Notes under the pieces: generated by a model
Database searches by the model: none
Seen by the model: only the letters and a program-made list of their open reading frames with translations
Told to the model about the DNA's origin: nothing
Position numbers and translations under genes: made by a program
Part shown: piece after piece, positions 43,168-50,426 of the stretch
Position numbering within the stretch: position 1 is the stretch's first letter
Layout of the letters: each line of letters starts with the position of its first letter
Assembly: GCA_946412355.1 (NCBI GenBank)
Contig: CAMKGX010000009.1
Location: 1 to 50,426 of the forward strand
DNA: 50,426 bases
Origin: an uncultured Clostridia bacterium
GTDB lineage: Bacteria; Bacillota; Clostridia; Oscillospirales; Oscillospiraceae
Reading direction: 5' to 3'

Positions 43168-43494
43168 TTACCGGGCGTTGGGGTCGGTGCAGCGGTCATA
43201 CTCCACCTGCATGACGCTAGCTACCGTGTGGCGGCCGTAGTCATCCAGCCTGGCGTACTGGGTGAGAAGCTGCTCGGTGTCCTCGGTGAGGTAGAAGGCG
43301 GCATCGTCGCTGAGGGCCTTGATGCCCAGGGTTTTACAAATCTGCACCACCGTGTCGAAGCTGGAACCGCCTACGCCGTTATGCAGAGCGCTGTTGATGG
43401 TGGACAGGGGAATGTCCACGGCAAAGGCAAACTGCCTGACGCTCTTATACTGGCGTGTGATCTCGTCGCGGACGATCTTGGTGAGATTATCCAT
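43168..43494 (-). CDS. HTH-type (Cro/XRE-like) regulator
   Basis: This 108-residue DNA-binding protein is basic at the N-terminus, with a helix-turn-helix in residues about 14-60: SVRQFAFAVDIPLSTINSAL, then FDTVVQICKTLGIKAL, as in small XRE regulators. The C-terminal 40 residues (LLTQYARLDDYGRHTVASVM) are likely a dimerisation helix. AAGGAG lies ten bases before the ATG. A promoter and a partial palindrome just upstream suggest autoregulation. Targets are unknown. It is divergent from yihY. Confidence 0.82.
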   Translation of the reverse strand: MDNLTKIVRDEITRQYKSVRQFAFAVDIPLSTINSALHNGVGGSSFDTVVQICKTLGIKALSDDAAFYLTEDTEQLLTQYARLDDYGRHTVASVMQVEYDRCTDPNAR

Positions 43495-43524
43495 GTGATC
43501 TCATCTCCTTGCGTTATCATAGCG

Positions 43525-43542
43525 CTTAATTTCCAGAATTAG
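43525..43542. promoter_or_regulatory. candidate operator
   Basis: An imperfect inverted repeat CTTAATTTCCAGAATTAG sits between the HTH gene's -10 and its start. It could bind the HTH protein. Evidence is symmetry and position only. Confidence 0.35.
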
Positions 43543-43550
43543 GTAGACTC

Positions 43551-43579
43551 ATTATAACAATTCCCCGGGCTTTCGCCAA
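43551..43579 (-). promoter_or_regulatory. promoter of the HTH gene
   Basis: On the minus strand TTGGCG is followed after 17 bp by a perfect TATAAT, about 57 bp before the ATG. Confidence 0.65.
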
Positions 43580-43734
43580 TATAAAAATGAAAAATTAACA
43601 CTTTTTTCACACTTTTTGGCGATATATCAACTATAATTCGTCACTATTATTTATATATTGCTCGCCGCGGTATTTTATGCTTCCTTTTTGCCATAGGCTA
43701 TGGTAAAATGGACGGCGAAACAGGAGGGAACGGA

Positions 43735-44607
43735 TTGAAGAAGCTACTGGAAAAACCCCTGCACACGGCGCCGGGACAGGTGGGCGAGGAAATGGTGAAG
43801 CGCTATTTCGCCCACGACGTGGCCCGGGACAGCGCCGCGCTGACCTACTATTTACTGTTCGCCATCTTCCCGCTGCTGATTTTCATCAGCACGCTGGTGG
43901 GCAAGCTGAATCTGGACATCCCCGCCGTCACGGCCTGGATGGGGCAGGTGGCCCCGGCCCAGGTGGTGGCCATGGTGGACAGCTACCTTGTGTATGTGAC
44001 GGAAAACCACAGCCCGCAGCTTTTGTGGTTCAGCCTGATTTTCTCCGTGTGGTTCCCCATGCGGGCCACGGGATGCGTGCTGCACTCCATGCGCAAGGCC
44101 TTCGGAAAGGCCGCGCCGGAGAACATTCTGCTGGACACGGTGCGGAACTTTTTATACGCACTGGTGCTGATCATCCTCATCGGGGCCTCCATCGTCATGA
44201 CGGTGGTGGGCCGGCGGGCACTGGAATTTCTGGCCCGGTTCTTTACGCTGAACCAGCGGTTCATTGACGCCTGGAGCTATCTGCGATTCGTACTGGTATT
44301 TGTGCTTTTGGCCTTTGCCATCGGTACCCTTTACATGATGGCACAGGGCAGCCGCAGGCCCCTGGGCGAGGTATGGCCCGGGGTGGTGACGTCCCTGGTG
44401 CTGTGGATGGTGCTGAGCATTTCCTTTTCCTATTATGTGGAGCACATGGCCAACTATGCCGTGCTGTATGGTTCCATCGCCGCCATTGTGGTGGTGCTGC
44501 TGTGGCTGTACATGTCGGCGGTGGTGGTGATTCTGGGGGCGGAGCTGGCCGCCGTTTTGCAGCAGCGCAAGGTACGCGTGGCCCGGAAGGGCGAGGAGGC
44601 AACATGA
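43735..44607 (+). CDS. yihY: YihY/BrkB-family membrane protein
   Basis: This 290-residue inner-membrane protein has about six hydrophobic helices and family motifs: YFAHDVARDSAALTYYLLFA near the N-terminus, IFPLLIFISTLVG, and a C-terminal LYGSIAAIVVVLLWLYMSAV with VILGAELAAVL. The function of the family is not settled; the old RNase BN label is wrong. I chose TTG at 43735 because AGGAGGG lies 6-7 bases upstream. The ATG at 43708 has no ribosome binding site and overlaps a -10-like TAAAAT. It overlaps trkA by 4 bp, so the two are co-translated. Confidence 0.85.
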   Translation: MKKLLEKPLHTAPGQVGEEMVKRYFAHDVARDSAALTYYLLFAIFPLLIFISTLVGKLNLDIPAVTAWMGQVAPAQVVAMVDSYLVYVTENHSPQLLWFSLIFSVWFPMRATGCVLHSMRKAFGKAAPENILLDTVRNFLYALVLIILIGASIVMTVVGRRALEFLARFFTLNQRFIDAWSYLRFVLVFVLLAFAIGTLYMMAQGSRRPLGEVWPGVVTSLVLWMVLSISFSYYVEHMANYAVLYGSIAAIVVVLLWLYMSAVVVILGAELAAVLQQRKVRVARKGEEAT

Positions 44608-45962
44608 AAATTATCATCGTAGGCAACGGCAAGGTGGGCTACGCCATCGCCAAGCAGCTCTCCGGCGAGAGCCACGACATCACTATGGTGGACCGGAGCG
44701 CCGAGGCCCTGGCCCGGGCGGAGAACACGCTGGACATCATGGGTGTGGTGGGCAACGCCGCCAGCATATCGGTGCTGGTGGGGGCCGGGGCGCGGAATGC
44801 CGACCTGGTCATCGCCGTGACCAACCTGGACGAGACCAATCTGGTGTGCTGCCTGATTGCCAAGAAGCTGGGGGCCAAGCACACGGTGGCCCGGGTGCGG
44901 AACCCGGAATACCGCAGCGAGGCCAACCTTTTGAAGCAGGAAATCGGGCTGGACATGGTCATCAACCCCGACCTGGCGGCGGCGCTGGAAATCAGCCGGA
45001 TTCTGGCCTTCCCTGCCGCCTTCAGCGTGGAGCCCTTTGCCCGGGGCCGCATCGACATGATCGGCTTCGCCGTAAAGGAGGAGGACAAGCTGTGCGGCAT
45101 GGCGCTGCACGAGCTGTCACGCCAGCACCACGCCCAGGTGCTGTTCGGCTGCGTGCAGCGGGGGGAGGAGTTCATCATCCCCGACGGCAGCTACGTGCCC
45201 CAAAGCGGCGACAACGTGTACATGCTGGGCACTAAGCCGGAGCTGCAAAAGATGCTCCACGCCATTGGGCGGCAGTGGCAGGCGGTGCGCTCGGCGTCCA
45301 TTTTGGGCGGCAGCCGCATTGCCCAGTACCTGTGCCAGGAGCTGAAAAAGGCGGGCATCAGCGTGCGCCTGGTGGAGCAGGACGAGCAGAAGTGCCTGAC
45401 GCTGGCGGAGGCCCTCCCCCACGTGATGGTGATACAGGGCGACGGCACCGACAGCGACCTGTTGCAGCAGGAGAACATCTACGGCACCGACGCTTTTATC
45501 TCCCTGACGGGACGGGACGAGGAAAACCTGCTGATGGCCATGCACGCCCAGCGCAGCGGCGTGGACAAGGTGATCGCCAAGATGACCCGGCCCAACTACA
45601 TGGACATGGTGAAGGAGATGGGCGTGGCCAGCGTCATTTCCCCCAAGGACATTGTGGCGAGCCAGATCACCCGGTACGTCCGGGCCCTGGCCAACTCCAA
45701 CGGCAGCGCCGTGGAGAGCCTGTACAAGCTGCTGGGCGGCGCGGTGGAGGCGGCGGAATTCGTGGCCAGCGACGCCAGCGAGGCCGTGCTGCACACGCCG
45801 CTGAAGGACATGAAGCTGAAAAAAGGCGTGCTGGTGGCAGCCATCGCCCGCCACGGCGCCATCATCATCCCCGGCGGCATGACCACCATCGAGCCGGAGG
45901 ACACGGTGGTGGTGATCGCCCGGGAGCGGGTGCTCCACGATTTGACGGACATTCTGGCGTGA
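44604..45962 (+). CDS. trkA: TrkA-type potassium-uptake regulator
   Basis: This cytoplasmic protein of 452 residues has two RCK repeats. The first starts MKIIIVGNGKVGYAIAKQL (Rossmann GxGxxG) and continues MVDRSAEALARAENTLDIMG, with VTNLDETNLVCCLIAKKLGA later. The second begins SASILGGSRIAQYLCQELKK. Each has a TrkA-C-like tail (KLCGMALHELSRQHHAQVLF; VLHTPLKDMKLKKGVLVAAI). It binds NAD(H) or other nucleotides and gates a TrkH/KtrB-type channel, which is not in the window. GAGGAGG precedes the ATG. The ATG overlaps the yihY stop. Confidence 0.92.
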   Translation: MKIIIVGNGKVGYAIAKQLSGESHDITMVDRSAEALARAENTLDIMGVVGNAASISVLVGAGARNADLVIAVTNLDETNLVCCLIAKKLGAKHTVARVRNPEYRSEANLLKQEIGLDMVINPDLAAALEISRILAFPAAFSVEPFARGRIDMIGFAVKEEDKLCGMALHELSRQHHAQVLFGCVQRGEEFIIPDGSYVPQSGDNVYMLGTKPELQKMLHAIGRQWQAVRSASILGGSRIAQYLCQELKKAGISVRLVEQDEQKCLTLAEALPHVMVIQGDGTDSDLLQQENIYGTDAFISLTGRDEENLLMAMHAQRSGVDKVIAKMTRPNYMDMVKEMGVASVISPKDIVASQITRYVRALANSNGSAVESLYKLLGGAVEAAEFVASDASEAVLHTPLKDMKLKKGVLVAAIARHGAIIIPGGMTTIEPEDTVVVIARERVLHDLTDILA

Positions 45963-46280
45963 AATAAGTAGATTTACATAGCTATATTCAGATGGGCGGA
46001 TTCGTATGGTATCTTATCTCTTACGATTTCGCCCATCATTATTGATAGCGGGTACGGCGCGCCGAGTCGTCGCGCCCTACGAAGCCTGTCAAAAAACGGC
46101 TATGCCGTTTTTTGACAATGGGATTACAGGCTACTGCGCGCACGAATAGTACGCCTTTGGCGCACGATTCGCACACTTCGTAGCCTGAGATGTGAAAAAA
46201 GTGACGCGCATGTCGTCACTTTTTTCGAATTTCATGGGTTCGCGCCTGCGGGCGCGAAATCTGCGATGCTTTTTTGACAA
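45963..46280. other. noncoding mosaic of inverted repeats
   Basis: This gene-free stretch holds a CGCGCC palindrome ending CCCTACG (46057-46081), the hairpin CAAAAAACGGC...GCCGTTTTTTG (46090-46114), AGCCTG/CAGGCT repeats in both orientations, and a 12-bp perfect stem AAAAAAGTGACG/CGTCACTTTTTT (46195-46225). It has no ORF of its own. It may be a decayed mobile or REP-like element, or several stacked terminators after trkA. Confidence 0.6.
46244..46276. repeat. 33-bp dispersed repeat, copy B
   Basis: This is an exact copy of the repeat at 38965-38997, 7.3 kb away, again in intergenic DNA near a terminator. Confidence 0.85.
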
Positions 46281-46284
46281 TCTG

Positions 46285-46317
46285 AGGGGCGGGCCCGGCG
46301 GGGCCCGTCCTTTTTTT
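46285..46317 (+). terminator. terminator upstream of proS
   Basis: The GC-rich stem GGGCGGGCCC/GGGCCCGTCC is followed by seven T. It would end plus-strand transcription coming from trkA and insulate proS. Confidence 0.75.
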
Positions 46318-46346
46318 CAGATTGGAGGCGGAGATGGGGCCAAGAC

Positions 46347-46376
46347 TTGACAAGGCCCGCGGGGACACGGTATAAT
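46347..46376 (+). promoter_or_regulatory. promoter of proS
   Basis: Consensus TTGACA and TATAAT stand 18 bp apart, about 50 bp before the start codon. The leader is too short for a T-box. Confidence 0.8.
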
Positions 46377-46427
46377 CATTCGTCGGAGAAAAATCCAAAT
46401 TTACATAGAAACACGAGGTATCGTATC

Positions 46428-47867
46428 ATGGCCAAGGACCAGAGAAATGTGGAAGCCATCACCCCCATGGAGGAGGATTTTGCCAAGTGGTATACGGACA
46501 TCTGCCTGAAGGCGGAGCTGGTGGACTACGCCAGTGTGAAGGGCTTTCTGATTCTGCGCCCTTACGGCTACGCCATCTGGGAGAACATCCAGCGCTACAT
46601 GGACAACGAGTTTAAGAAGACTGGGCACACCAACGTGGCCATGCCTGTGCTGATCCCCGAGAGCCTGCTGAAAAAGGAGGGCGAGCTGGTGGCCGGCTTC
46701 GCCCCCGAGGTGGCCTGGGTCACCCACGGCGGCAGCGAGAAACTGGAGGAGCGGCTGGCTTTCCGCCCCACCTCCGAGACCATGTTCTGCGACCACTGGG
46801 CCCACGTGCTGCATAGCTGGCGGGAGCTGCCCATGCTGTACAACCAGTGGTGCTCCGTCATCCGCTGGGAGAAGACCACCCGCCCCTTCCTGCGGAGCCG
46901 GGAGTTCTGGTGGCAGGAGGGCCACACCATCCACGAGACCGCTGAAGAGGCCATGGCTGAGACGGAGCAGCAGCTCAACTGCTACGCCGACGTGTGCAAA
47001 AACGCCCTGGCCATGCCGGTGGTGAAGGGCCGCAAGACCGACAAGGAGAAGTTTGCCGGCGCCGAGGCCACCTACACCATCGAGTGCATGATGAAGGACC
47101 ACAAGGCCCTCCAGTCCGGCACCTCCCACTACTTCGGCGACAAGTTCTCCCGGGCCTACGACGTGACCTTTACCGGCCGGGACAACAAGCTGCAGTATCC
47201 CTTCCAGACCTCCTGGGGCGCTTCTACCCGCCTGATCGGCGCGGTGATCATGACCCACAGCGACAACAACGGCCTGGTGCTGCCCCCGGTGATCGCCCCC
47301 ACCCAGGTGGTGGTGGTGCCCATCGCCCAGCATAAGCCCGGCGTCATCGAGGCCGCCACGGCGCTGAAAGACCGGCTGGTGAAGGCGGGGCTGCGGGTCA
47401 TCATGGACGACTCCGACCAGTCCGCCGGATGGAAGTTCGCCCAGTATGAGATGAAGGGCGTGCCCCTGCGGCTGGAGATCGGCCCCAAGGACATGGAAAA
47501 GCAGCAGTGCTGCGCCGCCCGCCGGGACACCGGCGAGAAGTGCTTCATCCCTCTGGCCGAGCTGGAGACGGCTGTCCCCTCCCTGCTGCAGGACATCCAC
47601 GACAACCTGTACCGCATGGCCTGCGAGAACCTGGAGGAGAACACCTTCGACATGACCTCCTGGGAGGAGGTCAAAGCCATGGCAGAGGGCCGCGGCGGCT
47701 TCGCCCGCACCAAGTGGTGCGGCTCTTTGGAGTGCGAGCTGGCTATGAAGGAGAAGGCCGGCGTGTCCTCCCGCTGCATGCCGCTGCAGCAGTCCGGCAC
47801 CACGGGCAAGTGCGTGGTGTGCGGCAAGGAATGCACTACGGATATCTACTGGGGCGTGGCGTATTGA
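46428..47867 (+). CDS. proS: prolyl-tRNA synthetase, short (eukaryote/archaeon-like) type
   Basis: This 479-residue class II synthetase attaches proline to tRNAPro. It starts MAKDQRNVEAITPMEEDFAK at 46428. The upstream in-frame ATG at 46347 lies over the -35 and is rejected. Class II motifs are TRPFLRSREFWWQEGHTIHE, FRPTSETMFCDHWAHVL and QTSWGASTRLIGAVIM. The anticodon-binding domain follows, then a C-terminal Cys-containing block (CGSLECELAMKEKAGVSSRC and CVVCGKECT) like the zinc domain of the short type. There is no editing insertion of the long bacterial form. GAGG precedes the ATG. Confidence 0.95.
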   Translation: MAKDQRNVEAITPMEEDFAKWYTDICLKAELVDYASVKGFLILRPYGYAIWENIQRYMDNEFKKTGHTNVAMPVLIPESLLKKEGELVAGFAPEVAWVTHGGSEKLEERLAFRPTSETMFCDHWAHVLHSWRELPMLYNQWCSVIRWEKTTRPFLRSREFWWQEGHTIHETAEEAMAETEQQLNCYADVCKNALAMPVVKGRKTDKEKFAGAEATYTIECMMKDHKALQSGTSHYFGDKFSRAYDVTFTGRDNKLQYPFQTSWGASTRLIGAVIMTHSDNNGLVLPPVIAPTQVVVVPIAQHKPGVIEAATALKDRLVKAGLRVIMDDSDQSAGWKFAQYEMKGVPLRLEIGPKDMEKQQCCAARRDTGEKCFIPLAELETAVPSLLQDIHDNLYRMACENLEENTFDMTSWEEVKAMAEGRGGFARTKWCGSLECELAMKEKAGVSSRCMPLQQSGTTGKCVVCGKECTTDIYWGVAY

Positions 47868-47923
47868 TTGCCTTAACAGATGTAAACAGGCCGAAAAGTA
47901 TATAATTCTTCACAATAATTGCA

Positions 47924-47966
47924 ATTGGGAACTGCCGGGACAAAGCGGCAGTTCCCAATCTTTTTA
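47924..47966 (+). terminator. terminator of proS
   Basis: A 14-bp perfect stem ATTGGGAACTGCCG/CGGCAGTTCCCAAT is followed by CTTTTT, about 57 bp after the proS stop. Confidence 0.9.
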
Positions 47967-48013
47967 CTGTTTTGATGATGGCAGCTTATGATGATGTACA
48001 AACCGTGTGCGGC

Positions 48014-48036
48014 GGGCGCTTCGTGAAGCGCCCCTA
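48014..48036. repeat. isolated REP-like palindrome
   Basis: GGGCGCTTCGTGAAGCGCCC then CTAC is the same unit as at 42408 and 42746, here alone between proS and hom. Confidence 0.8.
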
Positions 48037-48064
48037 CAATCTATCGGTGCGTGACGGTCTTTTG

Positions 48065-49192
48065 TCAGCGGATGCCGGCGATGAAAGTGCCGGGGTGGGA
48101 CTTGGCCCAGGCGATCATGTCGTAGGTGTTGGCGGCGGCGGTGATGACGGCGCCGTCCCAGCGCTCTACGGTGAGGCTGTCCAGCCAGGGGTCGGCGCCC
48201 TCATAGCGGACGTAGTAGGGATGGGCTTCATTGGTGCCGTCCAGGGTTGTGGGGACGGCCCTCTCGGTATAGAACCGGCGCTGGCCGTTCTGGATGTCCA
48301 GGCAGTCCTGCATCACGTTGGCGGCGGTGGGGAAGCGGCCCGCGCCCTGGCCGTAGAAGCTCTGGCGGCCCAGCTGGGCGGCCTCATAGGTGATGAGGTT
48401 GAAGTTGGCGGGGACGGCGGCCTCCAAATCGTGGGCGTCCACCAGGGTGGGCTCGATGTAGGCGCAGACGCCGTTTTCCGCCGTGCCGGCGTAGGCCAGC
48501 AGCTTGCACACGAAGCCGTGGGCGCGGAAGTTGGCGATGTCCTTGGCGGTGACATAGCGGATGCCGAAGGTGGGGATGGCTTCCTCCTCCAGCACCGCGC
48601 CGAAGGCGATGTTGGCGGAAATGGTCAGCTTGCGGCGGATGTCGTCGCCGTCGATGTCGGCGCTGGGGTCGGCTTCGGCATAGCCCAGGGCCTGGGCCTT
48701 TTGCAGCACGGCGGCAAAGTCCACGTCGCTGCGGTGCATGGCGTCCATGATATAGTTGCTGGTGCCGTTCATAATGCCGCCCAGGGACTCGATCTCGTCC
48801 AGGCGGGCCACACGCTCCAGGTTCACCAGCCAGGGGATGCCGCCGCCCACCGCCGCCGTGCAGCGCAGGGCCACGCCCTTTTCCGCCGCCAGGGCGGTGA
48901 GCTCCCGGTAGTAGGCGGCGATGAGGGCCTTGTTGGCGGTGACCACGTTCTTGCCCGCTTCCAGGGCGGCTTTGACGTACTCGTAGGCCGGGTGGATGCC
49001 GCCCATCACCTCCACCACCGTGTCGATGGCATCATCGCCCAGAATATCCTGGATGTCACGGGTGGAAATGGCGGCAATCTCCGGCTTGTCCGAGCGCACC
49101 AGAACGCGCTTCACCGCCACGTCGCCGCGGCCCAGGCACCACTGATGCACGCCGCCGCCTACCACGCCATATCCCAAAAGGCCAAGTTGCAT
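48065..49192 (-). CDS. hom: homoserine dehydrogenase
   Basis: This 375-residue enzyme reduces aspartate semialdehyde to homoserine for methionine and threonine synthesis. It has MQLGLLGYGVVGGGVHQWCL as the NAD(P)-binding start, KNVVTANKALIAAYYRELT, GIMNGTSNYIMDAM with the substrate loop, and EADPSADIDGDDIRRKLTIS with the catalytic region. No C-terminal ACT domain follows, so feedback control by threonine may be absent. I chose the ATG at 49192, preceded by GGAGG. A more upstream ATG (49207) has no proper site. Confidence 0.93.
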   Translation of the reverse strand: MQLGLLGYGVVGGGVHQWCLGRGDVAVKRVLVRSDKPEIAAISTRDIQDILGDDAIDTVVEVMGGIHPAYEYVKAALEAGKNVVTANKALIAAYYRELTALAAEKGVALRCTAAVGGGIPWLVNLERVARLDEIESLGGIMNGTSNYIMDAMHRSDVDFAAVLQKAQALGYAEADPSADIDGDDIRRKLTISANIAFGAVLEEEAIPTFGIRYVTAKDIANFRAHGFVCKLLAYAGTAENGVCAYIEPTLVDAHDLEAAVPANFNLITYEAAQLGRQSFYGQGAGRFPTAANVMQDCLDIQNGQRRFYTERAVPTTLDGTNEAHPYYVRYEGADPWLDSLTVERWDGAVITAAANTYDMIAWAKSHPGTFIAGIR

Positions 49193-49222
49193 ATCGCACC
49201 TCCGCAAAAACGAATTTGCCTT

Positions 49223-49251
49223 ATTGTACTCGCATAAAGGGCATTTGTCAA
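49223..49251 (-). promoter_or_regulatory. promoter of hom
   Basis: On the minus strand TTGACA is followed after 17 bp by TACAAT, about 30 bp before the start codon. Confidence 0.75.
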
Positions 49252-49317
49252 CTGTAAGAGAACAGATTGGGGGTGGGGGGAGAAAATGCCGGAAAGACAG
49301 CGTTTATAACAGACCGT

Positions 49318-49346
49318 TTGACGAATGGGCCGGCATGGGGTATAAT
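49318..49346 (+). promoter_or_regulatory. promoter of the mntA-hepT pair
   Basis: TTGACG and TATAAT are separated by 17 bp, about 35 bp before the mntA start. Confidence 0.75.
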
Positions 49347-49381
49347 ACGGTTATAGAATACCGGTGCAGGGGGGTGTTTTC

Positions 49382-49669
49382 ATGCTGACGGTGCAGAAAA
49401 TTGAAGACTGTGTGCGTGTGGCGTCCCGGGAATACCCGCTGCGCAAGGTGGAGCTGTTCGGCTCCTATGCCAGCGGAAAGAACACGCCCCAAAGTGACGT
49501 AGACTTGCTGGTGGAGTTTGTGCAGCCCCGGGTGTCGCTGCTGACCCTTAACGCGCTGAAGCTACGGATGGAGGAGCTGCTGGGCACGGAGGTGGACATC
49601 GTCCACGGCCCGCTGCCGGAGGACAGTATGCTGGAGGTGGACAGGAGGGTTACGCTGTATGGAGCGTAG
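49382..49669 (+). CDS. mntA: MntA-type nucleotidyltransferase antitoxin
   Basis: This 95-residue minimal nucleotidyltransferase has the motif LFGSYASGKNTPQSDVDLLV, with G-S and the D-x-D pair, and a third Asp in GTEVDIVHGP. MntA antitoxins polyAMPylate a Tyr of the partner HepT toxin. It starts at 49382 after a G-rich site. An in-frame ATG at 49364 is less likely. It overlaps hepT by 11 bp, as is typical of this toxin-antitoxin family. The pair has its own promoter and is GC-rich like its surroundings. Confidence 0.85.
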   Translation: MLTVQKIEDCVRVASREYPLRKVELFGSYASGKNTPQSDVDLLVEFVQPRVSLLTLNALKLRMEELLGTEVDIVHGPLPEDSMLEVDRRVTLYGA

Positions 49670-49988
49670 AGACCGGATTATTCTGCAAAAGGTGCGCAGC
49701 GAAATCGACATCGCGCAAAAAATGATGGGTGGCTGCACGCTGGCGCAGTTCAAGGAAAATGAAATGCTGATGCGGGCCGTGGGAATGACCGTTATCAATA
49801 TCGGTGAGCTGGTCAAGAATCTCACCGAGGAAACCCGACTGAACTATCCCCAGATACCCTGGAAGGCCATTGCCGGTTTTCGGGATATTGCGGCCCACAA
49901 GTACCAGACGCTCCGCATGGAGGACGTGTATGAAACGGTGGTATCCGATTTTCCGTCCTTAAAGGAACAGTTGGAAGCCATACTCTGA
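49659..49988 (+). CDS. hepT: HepT-type (HEPN) toxin
   Basis: This 109-residue HEPN-domain protein of the DUF86/HepT type has FRDIAAHKYQTL near residue 75, which gives the R-x4-H-x-Y motif. The R and H are the RNase or toxin site, and the Tyr is the site modified by MntA. The rest is a helical bundle (MRAVGMTVINIGELVKNL). It is a toxin-antitoxin partner of mntA by overlap and motif. A strong terminator follows immediately. Confidence 0.85.
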   Translation: MERRDRIILQKVRSEIDIAQKMMGGCTLAQFKENEMLMRAVGMTVINIGELVKNLTEETRLNYPQIPWKAIAGFRDIAAHKYQTLRMEDVYETVVSDFPSLKEQLEAIL

Positions 49989-49995
49989 TATGATA

Positions 49996-50029
49996 GAAAA
50001 CCCGCCGCCCGGTTGGGCGGCGGGTTTTG
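49996..50029. terminator. bidirectional terminator between hepT and trxA
   Basis: The stem AAAACCCGCCGCCC/GGGCGGCGGGTTTT with a GTT loop has A and T flanks on both sides. It serves both convergent genes. Confidence 0.9.
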
Positions 50030-50050
50030 CGCTATTTATCGGGTTTGGTT

Positions 50051-50365
50051 TTACAGGCTGTGGAGGGCGTCCAGCAGGCGCTGCTTGTCGGTGACGCCTA
50101 CGAACTGCTTTACCACCTGGCCGTCCTTGAAGATCATCAGGGCGGGGATGCTGCTGATCTGGTAGGCGGCGGCCAAGTCCATGTTCTCGTCCACGTTTAC
50201 CTTGGCCACCTTGAAGTCGCTGGCACCGGCGTCCAGGTCCTCCAGCACGGGGGCCATCATCTGGCAGGGGCCGCACCAAACCGCCCAGAAGTCCACCAGA
50301 ACGGGCTGCTTGCTCTGCAGCACTTCCTTTTCAAAGTTGTCGCTTGTGGCATGAATAATCGCCAT
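50051..50365 (-). CDS. trxA: thioredoxin
   Basis: This 104-residue thioredoxin is the cytoplasmic disulfide reductant. Its active site is [16 protein letters not shown] (Cys-Gly-Pro-Cys), with the cis-Pro in [12 protein letters not shown] and the Lys/Asp pair expected in the fold. AGGAGG lies eight bases before the ATG. No partner reductase is visible before the window ends. A promoter would lie beyond or very near the edge. Confidence 0.95.
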   Translation of the reverse strand: MAIIHATSDNFEKEVLQSKQPVLVDFWAVWCGPCQMMAPVLEDLDAGASDFKVAKVNVDENMDLAAAYQISSIPALMIFKDGQVVKQFVGVTDKQRLLDALHSL

Positions 50366-50426
50366 GTCAAGTTCCTCCTATTACAATAAATTTGGTTGGA
50401 AGTCCGGCACACCAGCCGGGCTTTTT

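Noticed and set aside
43708-43734. ATG at 43708 as the yihY start
   Set aside because: It has no ribosome binding site and overlaps a -10-like TAAAAT, whereas TTG at 43735 has AGGAGGG at proper distance.
46318-46427. T-box riboswitch ahead of proS
   Set aside because: The promoter lies only about 50 bp from the start, leaving no room, and no T-box motif is visible.
46401-47600. Minus-strand ORF of 399 codons opposite proS
   Set aside because: It is an antisense shadow. ProRS motifs are on the plus strand.

Overview
The window looks like a chromosomal segment of a gut-type Clostridia (Bacillota; something in or near Oscillospiraceae is my best guess, not proven). Reasons: Gram-positive-style AGGAGG ribosome binding sites, a glmS-type ribozyme, a short ProRS, a bifunctional YitJ-type methyltransferase/reductase, and GC-rich intergenic palindromes ending in CCCTACGG. 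Two base compositions meet here: an AT-rich block (about 0.04-28.2 kb) and a GC-rich remainder (about 28.2-50.4 kb).

0.04-29.5 kb, all on the minus strand, is a Wzx/Wzy-type exopolysaccharide or capsule locus. Read in the direction of transcription (right to left) it has a promoter at about 29.59 kb, a DegT/DnrJ/EryC1 aminotransferase, a VanZ-like protein, the initiating sugar-phosphate transferase, GT2, a GNAT/FemAB-like protein, LicD plus IspD/TarI-like cytidylyltransferase, a broken acyltransferase, an NAD-dependent epimerase, GT2, a poly-G acyltransferase, GT4, the Wzy polymerase, GT4, a serine-acetyltransferase-like protein abnormally fused to a GT4, GT4, a second LicD plus LicC-like cytidylyltransferase, a NodB-like protein, two GT2, the Wzx flippase, a glycosyltransferase, a poly-G acyltransferase, another poly-G acyltransferase, two PF14907-type nucleotidyltransferases, and hypothetical genes. 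Most genes overlap by 4 nt or nearly touch, so they are probably one long operon. The products would build an undecaprenyl-linked repeat unit, decorate it with acyl and phospho-alditol or phosphocholine-like groups, flip it and polymerise it.

The strongest unusual signal is in this locus. Three separate acyltransferase-3 genes carry poly-G tracts of 9, 10 and 9 G (coding strand). Two are out of frame at exactly the tract and one is in frame. This looks like a contingency (phase-variation) system acting on polysaccharide acylation. Other lesions are also present: a nonsense codon in the in-frame gene, a nonsense plus frameshift in a fourth acyltransferase, a 6-G tract that fuses an acetyltransferase to a glycosyltransferase, and two more frameshifts near the left end. 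The GC-rich half has no comparable lesions.

29.8-39 kb: a bifunctional homocysteine methyltransferase/MTHFR and a PqqD-like small protein (plus strand). Then, on the minus strand, a 1775-residue secreted beta-helix-type surface protein followed by two short paralogous peptides that share a D-I-I-x-T-S-G motif, and a C-terminally membrane-anchored Pro/Thr-rich protein.

39-42.2 kb (minus): glmM, a stand-alone GlmU-like acetyltransferase and nagB, behind a clear promoter and a recognisable glmS-type ribozyme. The ribozyme sits ahead of glmM rather than glmS, which suggests NagB may feed amino-sugar synthesis.

42.2-50.4 kb: an array of REP-like palindromes, an HTH regulator, YihY, TrkA, ProRS, homoserine dehydrogenase, a MntA/HepT toxin-antitoxin pair and thioredoxin. 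No tRNA, rRNA, CRISPR array or transposase was seen.
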